Positions 8,882 to 17,072 are shown, counted from the first letter of the stretch. The stretch: DNA of 49,531 nt from a bacterium (GCA_016125005.1 WGMQ01000048.1:1-49531); one strand, 5' to 3'. Notes: generated by a model not told the origin, from the letters alone. Made by a program: numbers and translations.

Positions 8882-9148
8882 TCAGCCCCCCGCCGCCACG
8901 TTGGGCGAACCGGCCACGATCGTGGCACCACAACCGCAGGCGTCACCCACGCGCGAGACCGGCATTCCCTCCGCCAGCACCGTCGACGAACCCTCGATCA
9001 CCTGGTTTGTTCCGTGTCCTGGGATGGGGCAGGCATGCAGCGCCCCCACCGTCACCACCAGTTCCCCGTTCACCCGCGTCCGCGTGGTGATCGCCGTGAT
9101 CACGCCGCCGTGATCCGTGGGAGAACCATCGACGGCGACTGCTGGCAT
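8882..9148 (-). CDS. PAAR-domain spike tip protein
   Basis: An 88-residue PAAR protein, the metal-binding cone that sharpens the membrane-piercing spike of contractile tails. It has the typical pattern GALHACPIPGHG, then STVLAEGMPVSRVGDACGCGATIVAGSPNV with conserved His and Cys residues that bind the metal. Mu itself has no separate PAAR gene, but many related phages place one directly after the gp45-like spike gene, as here. Confidence 0.93.
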   Translation of the reverse strand: MPAVAVDGSPTDHGGVITAITTRTRVNGELVVTVGALHACPIPGHGTNQVIEGSSTVLAEGMPVSRVGDACGCGATIVAGSPNVAAGG

Positions 9149-9158
9149 GGGAACCTCA

Positions 9159-9809
9159 TCAGTTCAGTAGGATGGATGGCGCCGTGATCGTGATCGCACC
9201 GGCTGCCGTGATGCTCAGTGTTGCCTGCGCCGTGATCGAAACCGCTCCCGTCGCTGTCACCGTCGTCGCCCCGGTCACCGTCGCTGTCACGTTGCCCGTC
9301 ACTCCAAGCACGACGTTTCCCGTCACGTTGACCGTTGCGTCCTTCGCGATCGTGACCTGGACGCTGCCGTCCACGATCAGTGTGTCGTCCTTGCCGACCC
9401 TCGTGGCACGCGGCCCGTGGACGATCCGTGTTTCCGATTCGTCCACTTCCACCCGCAGGTGGCCGCGCAGGTGGATGACACCGCTGTCACCGTCGCGACC
9501 TTCAAAGAGCACCACGTCCGCGGCCTCCCCGTCAGGCACGGTATCAACCCCGTTGTACATCCCCCACATCGCAATGCCCATGTCCAGGTCGCCGCCCGGG
9601 AAGAAGGCCAGCACCTCGTCGCCAACCCTTGGCAGCGCCACCAATCCCCGGCCCATCCCCACATACGGCATGAACAGCCGCAGGTTCACCTTAGTCCCCA
9701 GCGGCTGAAGCACGCAGCCCAGCAACACCGCCGAACGCGATGGCGTGACCGCCACCCGCTCCACCTGGGCGATCTCGCAAAACGGAGGCACCACACCGGG
9801 AATCTGCAT
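9159..9809 (-). CDS. Baseplate spike protein, Mu gp45 / P2 gpV-like
   Basis: A 216-residue spike protein. I start at ATG 9809 (MQIPGVVPPF), preceded by GGTGGG; ATG 9839 is also in frame. The N-terminal half is an OB-fold-type domain (GLVALPRVGDEVLAFFPGGDLDMGIAMWG). From about residue 115 the chain is a Val/Thr/Gly-rich repeat (VNVTGNVVLGVTGNVTATVTG and on) characteristic of the triple-stranded beta-helix of contractile tail spikes. PAAR follows after 10 bp. Confidence 0.9.
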   Translation of the reverse strand: MQIPGVVPPFCEIAQVERVAVTPSRSAVLLGCVLQPLGTKVNLRLFMPYVGMGRGLVALPRVGDEVLAFFPGGDLDMGIAMWGMYNGVDTVPDGEAADVVLFEGRDGDSGVIHLRGHLRVEVDESETRIVHGPRATRVGKDDTLIVDGSVQVTIAKDATVNVTGNVVLGVTGNVTATVTGATTVTATGAVSITAQATLSITAAGAITITAPSILLN

Positions 9810-9811
9810 CG

Positions 9812-11179
9812 TCAACCCACCGTGATTAGATTCGCGCATTCCATGCGCACGCTCAGGCCGTCGCTCGCCGACCAGGTGAAGGTCATCTCCCGCACCTGAT
9901 AGACCGGCGCCAGCTCCTCGTATCCCGCTGCGATCGCCTGCGCCACCGCGGGGGAATAGCCCTGCCGTTCCAGGAACCGCACACGCGCCGACATGCCCAG
10001 CCCGTAAAGGCTCGCGCGCTCGCTTTCGTTCATGAAGACACTGATCGAGTCTCCCGGCTTCAGCGCCAGCAGGCTCTTCCCCTCCACGCTCGTCACATCA
10101 CGCGTCTCCAGCGTCAACGTCATGTCCGCCTCCGCCAGCCGTGTCCAAATCGCCCGCGCCGTCCGCCGCAGCTCCTCCACGTCCGACACGTTCGCCAACC
10201 GAAAGATCATCGCGTTCGGCGTGTGAACCGCCGCCGCCGCACCGCTCTCCCCAGCCGCTTCCGTCTCCGGCCACATCGCCGAAAGCGCCCGCCTGGTGCT
10301 TGGGTCCCACGACGCAACCACGACCGGAGGCGTCGCGCGCCCAGCCGTTCCCCGCTCGATGCTCAGGCTCGTCAGGTTCCGCCCCCAGACCATCGACGGC
10401 AACGCCTCGATGTTCGTTGTCCGCTGCCGGTCCGCGATCACCACCGCATCGCCCTCAACCCATGCCACCGCGCCCATTTCCGCAGCCAGGCGCGAAATGA
10501 CATCCCAGCAAGTATCCCGGGTCTCAGACGAAAGCGTCTGTCCGTTCGCGTCGGCCCTTAGCGGCGCCAGCGTCGTCGCCCCCTCATGCCGCACTTCCAG
10601 CCGCAGTCCCTGCGTGGAGGGATGCGCCGCCAGGATGCCCCGGATCAGTTCCTCCGCAGGCATCGCGAGATCCAGCGCCGCGCCGCTATGGGGCCGGTCG
10701 ATCAACAGCGACGTCAGGTCCCGCCCTTCCAGCACCAGGCGACCGTCCGCGGGCCGCGCGGCAATCCGGTCCGCGTACCCACTGACCATGATCGTCGAGG
10801 CGTCCGGCTGCAGCCCCTCGTTCACCCCAAAGGCGCTGTCCAGGTGCCCCTCCACGCGCACCTCGCGCACAATGCGCGGATCGAGCGGGAAACGGTTCAG
10901 GTCGATCTCCACGCTGAACGCGTCCGCCTCCGTGTAAGGCGTCCGTTTGATCTCCATCTGGATCGGCACCACGTCCACCCGCTGCGGTTCCACGATCCGT
11001 TTCTCCAGCAGCGTGGCCGCGACCACACCCCCATCCGTCAGCACTCCCGACGACGCCAGCGCCACCGCCCCCGCAAAGACTTCTTCCAGCCCCGGCGGCA
11101 GCGCCGCGGCCACCCGGTTACGATGCTTCGTGTCGATCAGGAATTCCAGGCGTGCCAACGCCCGCGGATGCAGGATCAT
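9812..11179 (-). CDS. Baseplate hub protein, Mu gp44 / P2 gpD-like
   Basis: A 455-residue protein of the tail hub group (gp27-like), which forms the ring joining the tube to the spike. Signatures: VSGYADRIAARPADGRLVLEGRDLTSLLID in the middle, ETRDTCWDVISRLAAEMGAVAWVEGD (a typical hub element), and LKPGDSISVFMN followed by REMTFTWSASDGLSVRMEC at the end. The N-terminal 60 residues are an extra helical region. It follows a small HTH gene by 10 bp and is the first baseplate gene of the leftward operon. Confidence 0.87.
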   Translation of the reverse strand: MILHPRALARLEFLIDTKHRNRVAAALPPGLEEVFAGAVALASSGVLTDGGVVAATLLEKRIVEPQRVDVVPIQMEIKRTPYTEADAFSVEIDLNRFPLDPRIVREVRVEGHLDSAFGVNEGLQPDASTIMVSGYADRIAARPADGRLVLEGRDLTSLLIDRPHSGAALDLAMPAEELIRGILAAHPSTQGLRLEVRHEGATTLAPLRADANGQTLSSETRDTCWDVISRLAAEMGAVAWVEGDAVVIADRQRTTNIEALPSMVWGRNLTSLSIERGTAGRATPPVVVASWDPSTRRALSAMWPETEAAGESGAAAAVHTPNAMIFRLANVSDVEELRRTARAIWTRLAEADMTLTLETRDVTSVEGKSLLALKPGDSISVFMNESERASLYGLGMSARVRFLERQGYSPAVAQAIAAGYEELAPVYQVREMTFTWSASDGLSVRMECANLITVG

Positions 11180-11189
11180 CGCCCGTGCC

Positions 11190-11552
11190 TCACTCGAAGG
11201 GGTCGTACTTGTGCGCCAGGTAAAACTCCAGCGCCGCGCCCGGCTGGATCAGGTAACAGTTCTTCGATCGCAGCACCTCGCCCTCGCCGAACCGACCCGA
11301 CTGCACCGCCTTGAAGATATAAAACCGGCTCATCCCCATCAGCTTCGCCAGCCGCGTCGCGCGGATCGGATGCCGCGCCTGGCGCAGGTATTCCTCCGCC
11401 GCGAATGCCTGCGCCACCGGACGGTGCTTCCCATCCTCCGGCAACGGCAAATACCAGCCCGCCGGACGCCCCGGCAGCTCCAGCCAAATCGCCCCGGGGA
11501 ATGCTTCCGGCCGACGCCGTCCAGGCGCCGCGTTCTTTCTCCGATTGCTCAT
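11190..11552 (-). CDS. Small HTH DNA-binding protein at the early/baseplate boundary
   Basis: A 120-residue basic protein starting at ATG 11552, overlapping the previous stop (ATGA). Residues about 75-110 form a helix-turn-helix of the helix-then-wing type (TRLAKLMGMSRFYIFKAVQSGRF, then VLRSKNCYLIQPG). I do not recognise a named family. It separates the transposition/early genes from the baseplate genes, so a role in activating late genes, as Mu C has, is possible but unproven. Confidence 0.75.
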   Translation of the reverse strand: MSNRRKNAAPGRRRPEAFPGAIWLELPGRPAGWYLPLPEDGKHRPVAQAFAAEEYLRQARHPIRATRLAKLMGMSRFYIFKAVQSGRFGEGEVLRSKNCYLIQPGAALEFYLAHKYDPFE

Positions 11553-12073
11553 CTACCCACCACCTTCTTGGGAACCGTCCGCGTCTTGTTGCCGTGCCGC
11601 TGCACCTCGAAAACCCTGGTCTCGCCACCCACGCGCCGAAGCACCTCGATCACTTCCTCGCGCCGCAGGTTCTTCCGGCTCGTCGTCTCCCCGTTCGTCA
11701 CCCCATGGATGATGTTGTCCAGGGCCTCCGCATCCACGCCGTTCTCCGACGCCGCCTTGCTGATGGCCACAATCAGCGTCTTCCCCGTCTGCACCTGGCA
11801 ACGCGGCAGCTTCCTGCTCATCCGCTCCCGCACGTCCATCAGCGCCTTGATCAGCTTCCGCGCCGCGTCCGAACTGATCGCGCCCAGGTATTCCCCCAGC
11901 TCCTCCGCCGTCCACACGTCCCGCTGCGCGAAACGGTGCTTGTTCAGGAATCCGCCGAACCACCGCACGAAATCGTCCTCTTCCTTCCCCGTGCCGGCGA
12001 CGAACAACCGCCGGATGTCCTTCACCAGGTCGGCGATGAATTGCCGCTGCTTGTCCGTCTGAGGCTCAGGCAT
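11549..12073 (-). CDS. Small early protein of unknown function (Mu gp16/GemA-like position)
   Basis: A 174-residue, mostly helical charged protein. I start at ATG 12073 (MPEPQTDKQRQFIADL), with GGAG 7 nt upstream; the frame extends to 12121 only through a dispersed repeat that reads HHGVTETRRS. The GGAG ribosome-binding sequence is itself part of that repeat. The position after Gam resembles Mu gp16, but sequence similarity is weak and the function is not assigned. Confidence 0.65.
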   Translation of the reverse strand: MPEPQTDKQRQFIADLVKDIRRLFVAGTGKEEDDFVRWFGGFLNKHRFAQRDVWTAEELGEYLGAISSDAARKLIKALMDVRERMSRKLPRCQVQTGKTLIVAISKAASENGVDAEALDNIIHGVTNGETTSRKNLRREEVIEVLRRVGGETRVFEVQRHGNKTRTVPKKVVGR

Positions 12074-12078
12074 CTTGC

Positions 12079-12110
12079 TTCTCCGTGTCTCCGTGACTCC
12101 GTGGTGATCC
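12079..12110 (-). repeat. Dispersed CTCCGTG-type repeat
   Basis: Tandem CTCCGTGTCT-CCGTGACTCC-GTGGTGA units. Related copies lie at 22950-22980 and 28896-28926. The minus strand reads ACGGAG, which supplies the ribosome-binding site of the gene starting at 12073. Confidence 0.75.
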
Positions 12111-12137
12111 ATCTTTCGCACCCGGTGACAGGCATAG

Positions 12138-12161
12138 GGGGCCGGGCTCCAGCCCGGCCCC
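12138..12161. other. Strong GC hairpin between Gam and the next gene
   Basis: GGGGCCGGGCT and AGCCCGGCCCC form an 11-bp perfect inverted repeat with two central bases. No T-run follows on the minus strand, so it is more likely an RNA-stability or processing element than an intrinsic terminator. Confidence 0.55.
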
Positions 12162-12170
12162 GAACGTCTG

Positions 12171-12668
12171 TTACCGCGTCGCTTCCTCGTACTTGGTCTC
12201 GTAGCCGAACGTCTCCTTCTCGTCCGTCGTTACGCCGATCGCAGCCAGGTCGGAAGACGCCCACTTCTCGATCACTTCCTTCCGCAGGCTCTCCTTCACC
12301 GCCACCACCGCTGCCACCTGCTCGGGGAACACCCGCTTGACCGCCGTGATGCTATTGGCCTCGTTGTGCACGATCAGCTTCGAGGCCCGCCGGAAGCTCA
12401 CCGTCCCGTGGTGCAGCTCCTTCGACTGCTTCCCTTCCAGGTCCGCGCGCCGCGATTCGGCAAACTGCTTCAGGTCCTTTTCCAGCACCTTCCGCTCGGC
12501 AACCATCGCGGCCGTCTTTTCCCGGTGCACCTCCCGCGCCGTCTCGATCTGGCGATTCATCGCCAGCTCCGACGCCTTTTCCGCCCGGTCGATCTCGCCG
12601 ATCCGCCGCAGCGCCTCGTCCGCCTCGTTCCAGTCCGTCCAGGCCGGACCAACCCGCTTCTTTCCCAT
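12171..12668 (-). CDS. gam: Host-nuclease inhibitor, Mu Gam-like
   Basis: A 165-residue Mu Gam-type protein, expected to bind DNA ends as a Ku-like dimer and shield them from exonucleases. Support: N-terminal WNEADEALRRIGEIDR, a long coiled coil (about 20-85, rich in E, K and A), then GKQSKELHHGTVSFRRASKLIVHN, the typical turn from helix into the beta core. It follows MuB by 1 bp, the usual A-B-Gam order. Confidence 0.88.
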   Translation of the reverse strand: MGKKRVGPAWTDWNEADEALRRIGEIDRAEKASELAMNRQIETAREVHREKTAAMVAERKVLEKDLKQFAESRRADLEGKQSKELHHGTVSFRRASKLIVHNEANSITAVKRVFPEQVAAVVAVKESLRKEVIEKWASSDLAAIGVTTDEKETFGYETKYEEATR

Positions 12669-12669
12669 C

Positions 12670-13701
12670 TTACTTCGCTCCTTTCACGTTGATGCCGATG
12701 TGAACCGATCGCCACGTCCCGCGGATGATCTCCTCCGTCAGGACCGCGGCACCGTTGATGAGGACCACCCGTCTCGCGTGGTCCATGAACTGCGTCGCCC
12801 GGCGGAAACTTCCCGCCTTCCCGTTACCCACGTTCGGGTCGTTCAGGCCAGCCTCGTAGGCTCGCCACACCTGGTCGCTCACCGGACCGAAATTCGCCTG
12901 CAACAGCGCCCGGTGTTCCACCATCGTCGGGTTACCGAGATGCACCTCCGTGTGCACGCGCGACCGGCACATCTCCATCCGCACCGCGTTCGCCCGGCTC
13001 GTCATCGTCGCGTAGAACTCCCCCGTCGTGCCGCATAGCACCAGACCGCAGCACACCTCGTCATTGATCTGCCGCAGCGTGTTGATCAGCCCCGCCGCCT
13101 CGTTGTTCCGGTGGCTCAGGTTGTTCATCTCGTCGACCACGATCACATGGGGCCGCACCCGCAGCGCCTCCAGGATTCCCCGCCGCAGGTCATAGGCACT
13201 CCGCCCATCGACCCCCAGCTCCGCAGCCAGGTCCCGCACCGCCGTCCGGCTCGTGCTCTCCTCGGTCACCGTCAGGTACGCGGTCCGGATCCCACCCTCG
13301 CGCCCCGACAGCGACCGCAGCGCCGTGGTTTTCCCGACGCCCGGCTCGCCATGCACGATCACGATCCACGACGTGTGCTGGATGCCCCGCACGATCTGGC
13401 CGACCGCCTCCACGTTGTCCGTCCGGATCTTCGCGCCCTTCGACGTTCCCAGCATCCGGGAACGACCCGCCTCCAGCCGCGTCAGCACCTCATGCACGTT
13501 CCCCTGGTACTTCCCATTCAGGATCTTGCTGACGGTGCTTTCATCATAGCCCACATACTGCGCAATCTCGCTGGCCGAGTAACCGTCCTCCTCGGAACGC
13601 CGCAGCCAGAACGCCAACGGGTCGGTGATGCTGTCGGGTCGCTCCACAATAAGCGCCTCCGCCCGCTCCGCCCCATTCCGGTCCTGCACCTTCTCTGCCA
13701 T
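12670..13701 (-). CDS. Transposition target-capture ATPase, MuB-like
   Basis: A 343-residue AAA+ ATPase that should bind target DNA, deliver it to the transposase and give target immunity. An N-terminal HTH (about 40-65, SASEIAQYVGYDESTVSKILNG) is followed by Walker A GEPGVGKTT (118-126), Walker B VIVVDE (186-191), sensor-like LVLCGTTG and a C-terminal helical domain. Domain order and length fit MuB (312 residues). The start lies 30 bp after the transposase stop, with AAGGAGG upstream. Confidence 0.93.
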   Translation of the reverse strand: MAEKVQDRNGAERAEALIVERPDSITDPLAFWLRRSEEDGYSASEIAQYVGYDESTVSKILNGKYQGNVHEVLTRLEAGRSRMLGTSKGAKIRTDNVEAVGQIVRGIQHTSWIVIVHGEPGVGKTTALRSLSGREGGIRTAYLTVTEESTSRTAVRDLAAELGVDGRSAYDLRRGILEALRVRPHVIVVDEMNNLSHRNNEAAGLINTLRQINDEVCCGLVLCGTTGEFYATMTSRANAVRMEMCRSRVHTEVHLGNPTMVEHRALLQANFGPVSDQVWRAYEAGLNDPNVGNGKAGSFRRATQFMDHARRVVLINGAAVLTEEIIRGTWRSVHIGINVKGAK

Positions 13702-13731
13702 GATCGACCTCCTTTTTGGTCCCTCATGTCG

Positions 13732-16302
13732 TTACCCGAGTTCTTCACCCAGGCGGTTCTGGAACGGGAAATAAACCGTCCCACCTTCGGGCACCGACAT
13801 CGGGACGTCCGACACCGGCCTGCCCAGCGGCGCAGCGTCGACCACATCGTCACGAATGTCGAAAATCTCTGTATAGACGCGCCCGGGCACCGCGGCCACC
13901 TGCCCGCGTCCCGTCGCCTCGCCCGCGGCCCGCACCCGGCGCACCATGTCGCCCAGCGGATCCAGCGCCTCGCCGGTCGCCTCACGCGCCGCGGCCAGCT
14001 CCACTCGCCGGTGCGCCGCCATCGTCTCCATGGCCGCCGCCGTCGCCTGCTCATCCCCAAACTCCACCGCGCCCGCCTCACGCACACGCAGCACCTGCGG
14101 CAGCGGCGCCTCGCCAACCACCGCCTCCACCAGCACGAAGGAATGATCCAGCTCCGACCAACGCACCTGCACCTTCAGGCCGTCCAGGCGCGCCAGCTGG
14201 ACGCCCCCATAGACCCGGCCATCCACCCGCAGGTAACCGCGCGACACCAGCCGCTCGGAGACCTCCATGCCCCAGCGCTCCAGCCGCTGCGGCGAGGGCA
14301 GCGACCTGGGCACCTCTGCAAACTTCCGAAACACCGCCAGCGGCGACATCGCACGCCCGTCGATCCGCAGGCCATCCCCCACGCCGTCCTCGCGCAGCCA
14401 GTACTTCCAGGCGAACGCCTCCAGCGCCTCGCAAACTTTCTCCAGTAGCGGCAGCCCGCTCCGCTTCGCAATCTCCTCCCGCGACAGCACCCCTTCCTTC
14501 GCCAGCCCCGCCGCGATCTCGTACCGCTTCCGCGCGGGCGCTGTCCGCGCCTCCGGTGTGTTCCCCCAATGCCCCGCCGACAGCACGTCGAACCCAAGGC
14601 TCATGTCCCGGAAGAACCGCTCCACCACCTTCGCCCGCGGGTTGTACGGCAGGCTCCGCCGCATCCCACACCCGAGATCCCCGGCCAGCCCCGAGACCAC
14701 CCCCATCAGCTCCTCGTCACGCTTGCGCCTCGAGGAGATCCCCTTCCGATCGGAGCCAATGATCGCCTTCGCGTTGAAGTCCTTGCCGTTGTCCATGATC
14801 CACAGCTTCGGCAGCCCGCACAGGTAGTCCCGCGCCTCGCCCAACACCCGGCTGAGCAAGCCCTCCTTCGGCAGCATCGCCATCTGCATCGCCACCATGA
14901 TCGAGTGACGATTCGGCGCCGCTTCCGTCACGCACCAGCCCATCGGCGCCAGCGTCCTGTGATCCACAATCATCGTGATCCAGGGACGGATCGGCGCACC
15001 CCCCGCTCCCACCGCCATCAGGTCCAGTTGCCGGTTGTCCATCACATACTCAGCCCCCGGCACCACCGCCGAACGATCCATCCGGATGTAGGGCCCATTC
15101 TGCTTCAATCCCCGCTCCCCGCCCGTCGCCTGGAGCATCAGGCTCCGGTCACGCGCCATCCGTTCCTCCTGGCGGTAAACCCAGCCCCGTGTCGGCGCGG
15201 TCACACCCTCGTCCGCCGCGATGTCCGCAAGCTGCCGCCAAATCGTCAGCGTGGGCGCATTCGGGAACTGCATCCGCCAGCGACGATACTCAGCCGCCCA
15301 GCGCGCCTCGTCCCCACCCAGCGCCCGGCTCCGACGGTTTCCCGTCCGTGCCTGCGCCTGCCCAAGCAGCGGGCCCACCTCCCCCTTCGCGATCGCCGCC
15401 GCCGCCTCGTACAGCCGCACAACCGTCCCGGCCCTCCCCAGGCTCGGCCATTGCGCCAGCAACGCCGCGTCGGTGCAGGCCCACAGCCGACACGCTTCCT
15501 CCACCTCCACACCCTTGGTCCGGCGCCGCAGCCCCTGCCACATCCGCAGCACTCCCGCACGGTGCAGCGCGAACTCCACCAACGACCGCCGCAGCCCCGC
15601 CGATTCCACCCGCAGCGACGACACCGCCAGATCCAGCGCCTGGCGAAGATCCAGCTCGTCTAGTTCAGGTTCACCGTCAGCGGCGGGTCCGTCTCCACCA
15701 CGTTCGTCCGCAGCCGCCCCGCCACCGCCTGGCACGTCGTCAACGCCACCAGCATCATCAGCATCCGCCGCGCGAAGTCCGGGTCCGGCAAAGTCAACGA
15801 TACCTGGAACACCGCACCCCGCCCCAACGGAACCGCGTGCCGCAGGTGCCACGTCATCCGCACCAGCGCCGCCTCGTTCCCCTTCATCTCCCCCTCGACC
15901 ACGTCCACCGAGATGTCCTGCCGCCGCGCCATCTCCTCCAGCTCCACCCACGTCCGCGGCACGCCCGCCAACAACAACACCGTGTTGTTCCGCGGACACA
16001 GCGTCACTTCCCAGTTCCGCGCCGAGTCCCCGCTCAACACCCGGATCCCCGCCCGCACCCAAAACGACCGAATGATCTCCATCTTTGCTGCCGTGCTCAT
16101 CGAACGCCGTCCTTTCCGCCGTCGATTGTTCGCGCATCAGCGCCGCCATTGGCACTACCCACGCCTGGCCATTCCCGCCGGAAACGCGAACAGCCCCGAC
16201 CAGACGACCCTCAGCAATCCGCTTACGGATCGCTCGTGTCGTCACACCCGTCAGGGCCGCTGCCTCTTCAACCGTCAGGAAATCTTCCATGGTCGTCGTC
16301 AC
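13732..16302 (-). CDS. MuA-like DDE transposase
   Basis: An 856-residue open frame; MuA has 663. Residues 1-60 are an HTH (LTVEEAAALTGVTTRAIRKRIAEGRL, then GQAWVVPMAAL) typical of the N-terminus of Mu-type transposases. Residues about 68-214 are a Gly/Ala/Asp/Val-rich stretch that looks like the shadow of a well-coded gene in the +1 frame (15660-16100). Residues from about 215 are normal transposase: IVDHRTLAPMGWCVTE, candidate acidic triad D422 (or D427), D504 (IMDNGKDF) and E561 (AKVVERFF), then a Mu-type C-terminal domain. The start overlaps the preceding gene by 4 bp (ATGA). Either the low-complexity stretch is a translated linker, or the catalytic part starts internally; no strong internal start signal is visible near 15660. 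Confidence 0.88.
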   Translation of the reverse strand: MTTTMEDFLTVEEAAALTGVTTRAIRKRIAEGRLVGAVRVSGGNGQAWVVPMAALMREQSTAERTAFDEHGSKDGDHSVVLGAGGDPGVERGLGAELGSDAVSAEQHGVVVGGRAADVGGAGGDGAAAGHLGGRGRGGDEGERGGAGADDVAPAARGSVGAGCGVPGIVDFAGPGLRAADADDAGGVDDVPGGGGAAADERGGDGPAADGEPELDELDLRQALDLAVSSLRVESAGLRRSLVEFALHRAGVLRMWQGLRRRTKGVEVEEACRLWACTDAALLAQWPSLGRAGTVVRLYEAAAAIAKGEVGPLLGQAQARTGNRRSRALGGDEARWAAEYRRWRMQFPNAPTLTIWRQLADIAADEGVTAPTRGWVYRQEERMARDRSLMLQATGGERGLKQNGPYIRMDRSAVVPGAEYVMDNRQLDLMAVGAGGAPIRPWITMIVDHRTLAPMGWCVTEAAPNRHSIMVAMQMAMLPKEGLLSRVLGEARDYLCGLPKLWIMDNGKDFNAKAIIGSDRKGISSRRKRDEELMGVVSGLAGDLGCGMRRSLPYNPRAKVVERFFRDMSLGFDVLSAGHWGNTPEARTAPARKRYEIAAGLAKEGVLSREEIAKRSGLPLLEKVCEALEAFAWKYWLREDGVGDGLRIDGRAMSPLAVFRKFAEVPRSLPSPQRLERWGMEVSERLVSRGYLRVDGRVYGGVQLARLDGLKVQVRWSELDHSFVLVEAVVGEAPLPQVLRVREAGAVEFGDEQATAAAMETMAAHRRVELAAAREATGEALDPLGDMVRRVRAAGEATGRGQVAAVPGRVYTEIFDIRDDVVDAAPLGRPVSDVPMSVPEGGTVYFPFQNRLGEELG
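15660..16100 (-). CDS. Nested gene inside the transposase frame, unknown function
   Basis: A 146-residue protein in the +1 frame relative to the transposase. It has an ATG at 16100 preceded by AAAGGACGG at normal spacing, and its codons end in G or C almost throughout, while the overlapping transposase frame becomes a run of GNN codons. That pattern says this frame is the selected one here. Features: NWEVTLCPRNNTVLLLAG, TWVELEEMARRQDISVDVVEG, and a C-terminal amphipathic helix ARRMLMMLVALTTCQAVAGRL. No family recognised. Its length with stop (441 nt) is a multiple of three, so the transposase frame stays in register. Confidence 0.7.
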   Translation of the reverse strand: MSTAAKMEIIRSFWVRAGIRVLSGDSARNWEVTLCPRNNTVLLLAGVPRTWVELEEMARRQDISVDVVEGEMKGNEAALVRMTWHLRHAVPLGRGAVFQVSLTLPDPDFARRMLMMLVALTTCQAVAGRLRTNVVETDPPLTVNLN

Positions 16303-16961
16303 ACCCTCGCATCATCACTGATACGAACACGACCCGCGAGGCGCCGGATAGCACCCCCGCAACCGCTTGCATCAGGCAACCCATCGTCATCAGGGGCCCC
16401 CTCTTCCACCGGCTCCGCCTCAGCAGAAGAGTCCACCTCTTCCACCCGAAACAGCCTCACAATCCGAGCCATCACCAACGTCGCCTCAAACCTCGCGTCA
16501 GCCTCACCGGCCTCCTCCATCGCCTCACGAAGCACCGCCAAGTAATGGTCCCGCGCACCCGTCAGCCGCTTCACAAGCCGCGCGTGACCCGCAAACGGAG
16601 GCACCGCCGGCGCCTCCAATGAACCACTTCGCAAACCCGCCAGCCGAGACTCCACCTGCCGCAGCAACGCACGCTGAGCACGCAACTCCGCACGCGCACG
16701 AACCTCACGCGCCGACTCCTCTAAGCTACCCGGCACATCCTCACCCAACAGATCCATCTGACCCGGAATCTGACGGTCCACACCGCCACCTCGCGGCAGC
16801 ATCTTCTCAATCCAAGTGATCGTCTTCCGGCACACCGTGATCGTCTCACGGCAACGCTCGATCGTCACCTCCTGCTCTGCTTTCAGCGCCAGCAATTGCT
16901 CGCCCTGAACACCCGAAACAGTGGCCACAACCGGCGACTCAGCAATCGCACCAGCCAACAT
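16299..16961 (-). CDS. Coiled-coil early protein, unknown function
   Basis: A 220-residue protein starting at ATG 16961 behind AAAAGGAGA, the best ribosome-binding site here; in-frame ATGs further up lie inside the hammerhead. Residues about 15-60 and 90-130 are helical and heptad-like (QGEQLLALKAEQEVTIERCRETITVCRKTITWIEK; REVRARAELRAQRALLRQVESRLAGL). The last 50 residues are acidic. No family recognised. It is the gene directly upstream of the transposase, with a 4-bp overlap, so a role in transposition or replication is possible. Confidence 0.75.
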   Translation of the reverse strand: MLAGAIAESPVVATVSGVQGEQLLALKAEQEVTIERCRETITVCRKTITWIEKMLPRGGGVDRQIPGQMDLLGEDVPGSLEESAREVRARAELRAQRALLRQVESRLAGLRSGSLEAPAVPPFAGHARLVKRLTGARDHYLAVLREAMEEAGEADARFEATLVMARIVRLFRVEEVDSSAEAEPVEEGAPDDDGLPDASGCGGAIRRLAGRVRISDDARV

Positions 16962-16980
16962 CGCACGTCTCCTTTTCACT

Positions 16981-17032
16981 GGGCTCATCAGTGGCGGCAA
17001 CACCTCCAGACCCGCCGAAGCGGGTTTCGCCC
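16981..17032 (-). ncRNA. Hammerhead ribozyme, type II (copy B)
   Basis: Minus strand: GGGC, GAAA core, stem III ACCCGC-UUCG-GCGGGU with the very stable cUUCGg tetraloop, C17 at 17009, stem I UGGAGG-UGUUG-CCGCCA with one A-G mismatch, core CUGAUGA, GCCC. Stem II is GGGC/GCCC rather than the GGAC/GUCC of the other copies, a compensatory change. Cleavage is expected between 17009 and 17008. It sits in the leader of the coiled-coil gene, about 20 nt before its start codon. Confidence 0.9.
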
Positions 17033-17035
17033 TCC

Positions 17036-17064
17036 AAGGTATCGCGGGCGTCTCGCTCGCGAGG
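17036..17064. repeat. Palindromic REP-like repeat
   Basis: AAGGTATCGCGGGCGTCT, then CGCTCGCGAGG; the arms CGCGGGCG/CGCTCGCG form a near-perfect hairpin. Copies also occur at 18145-18173, 18717-18744 and 35716-35742. This one directly abuts hammerhead copy B. Confidence 0.75.
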
Positions 17065-17072
17065 ACTCTCAG

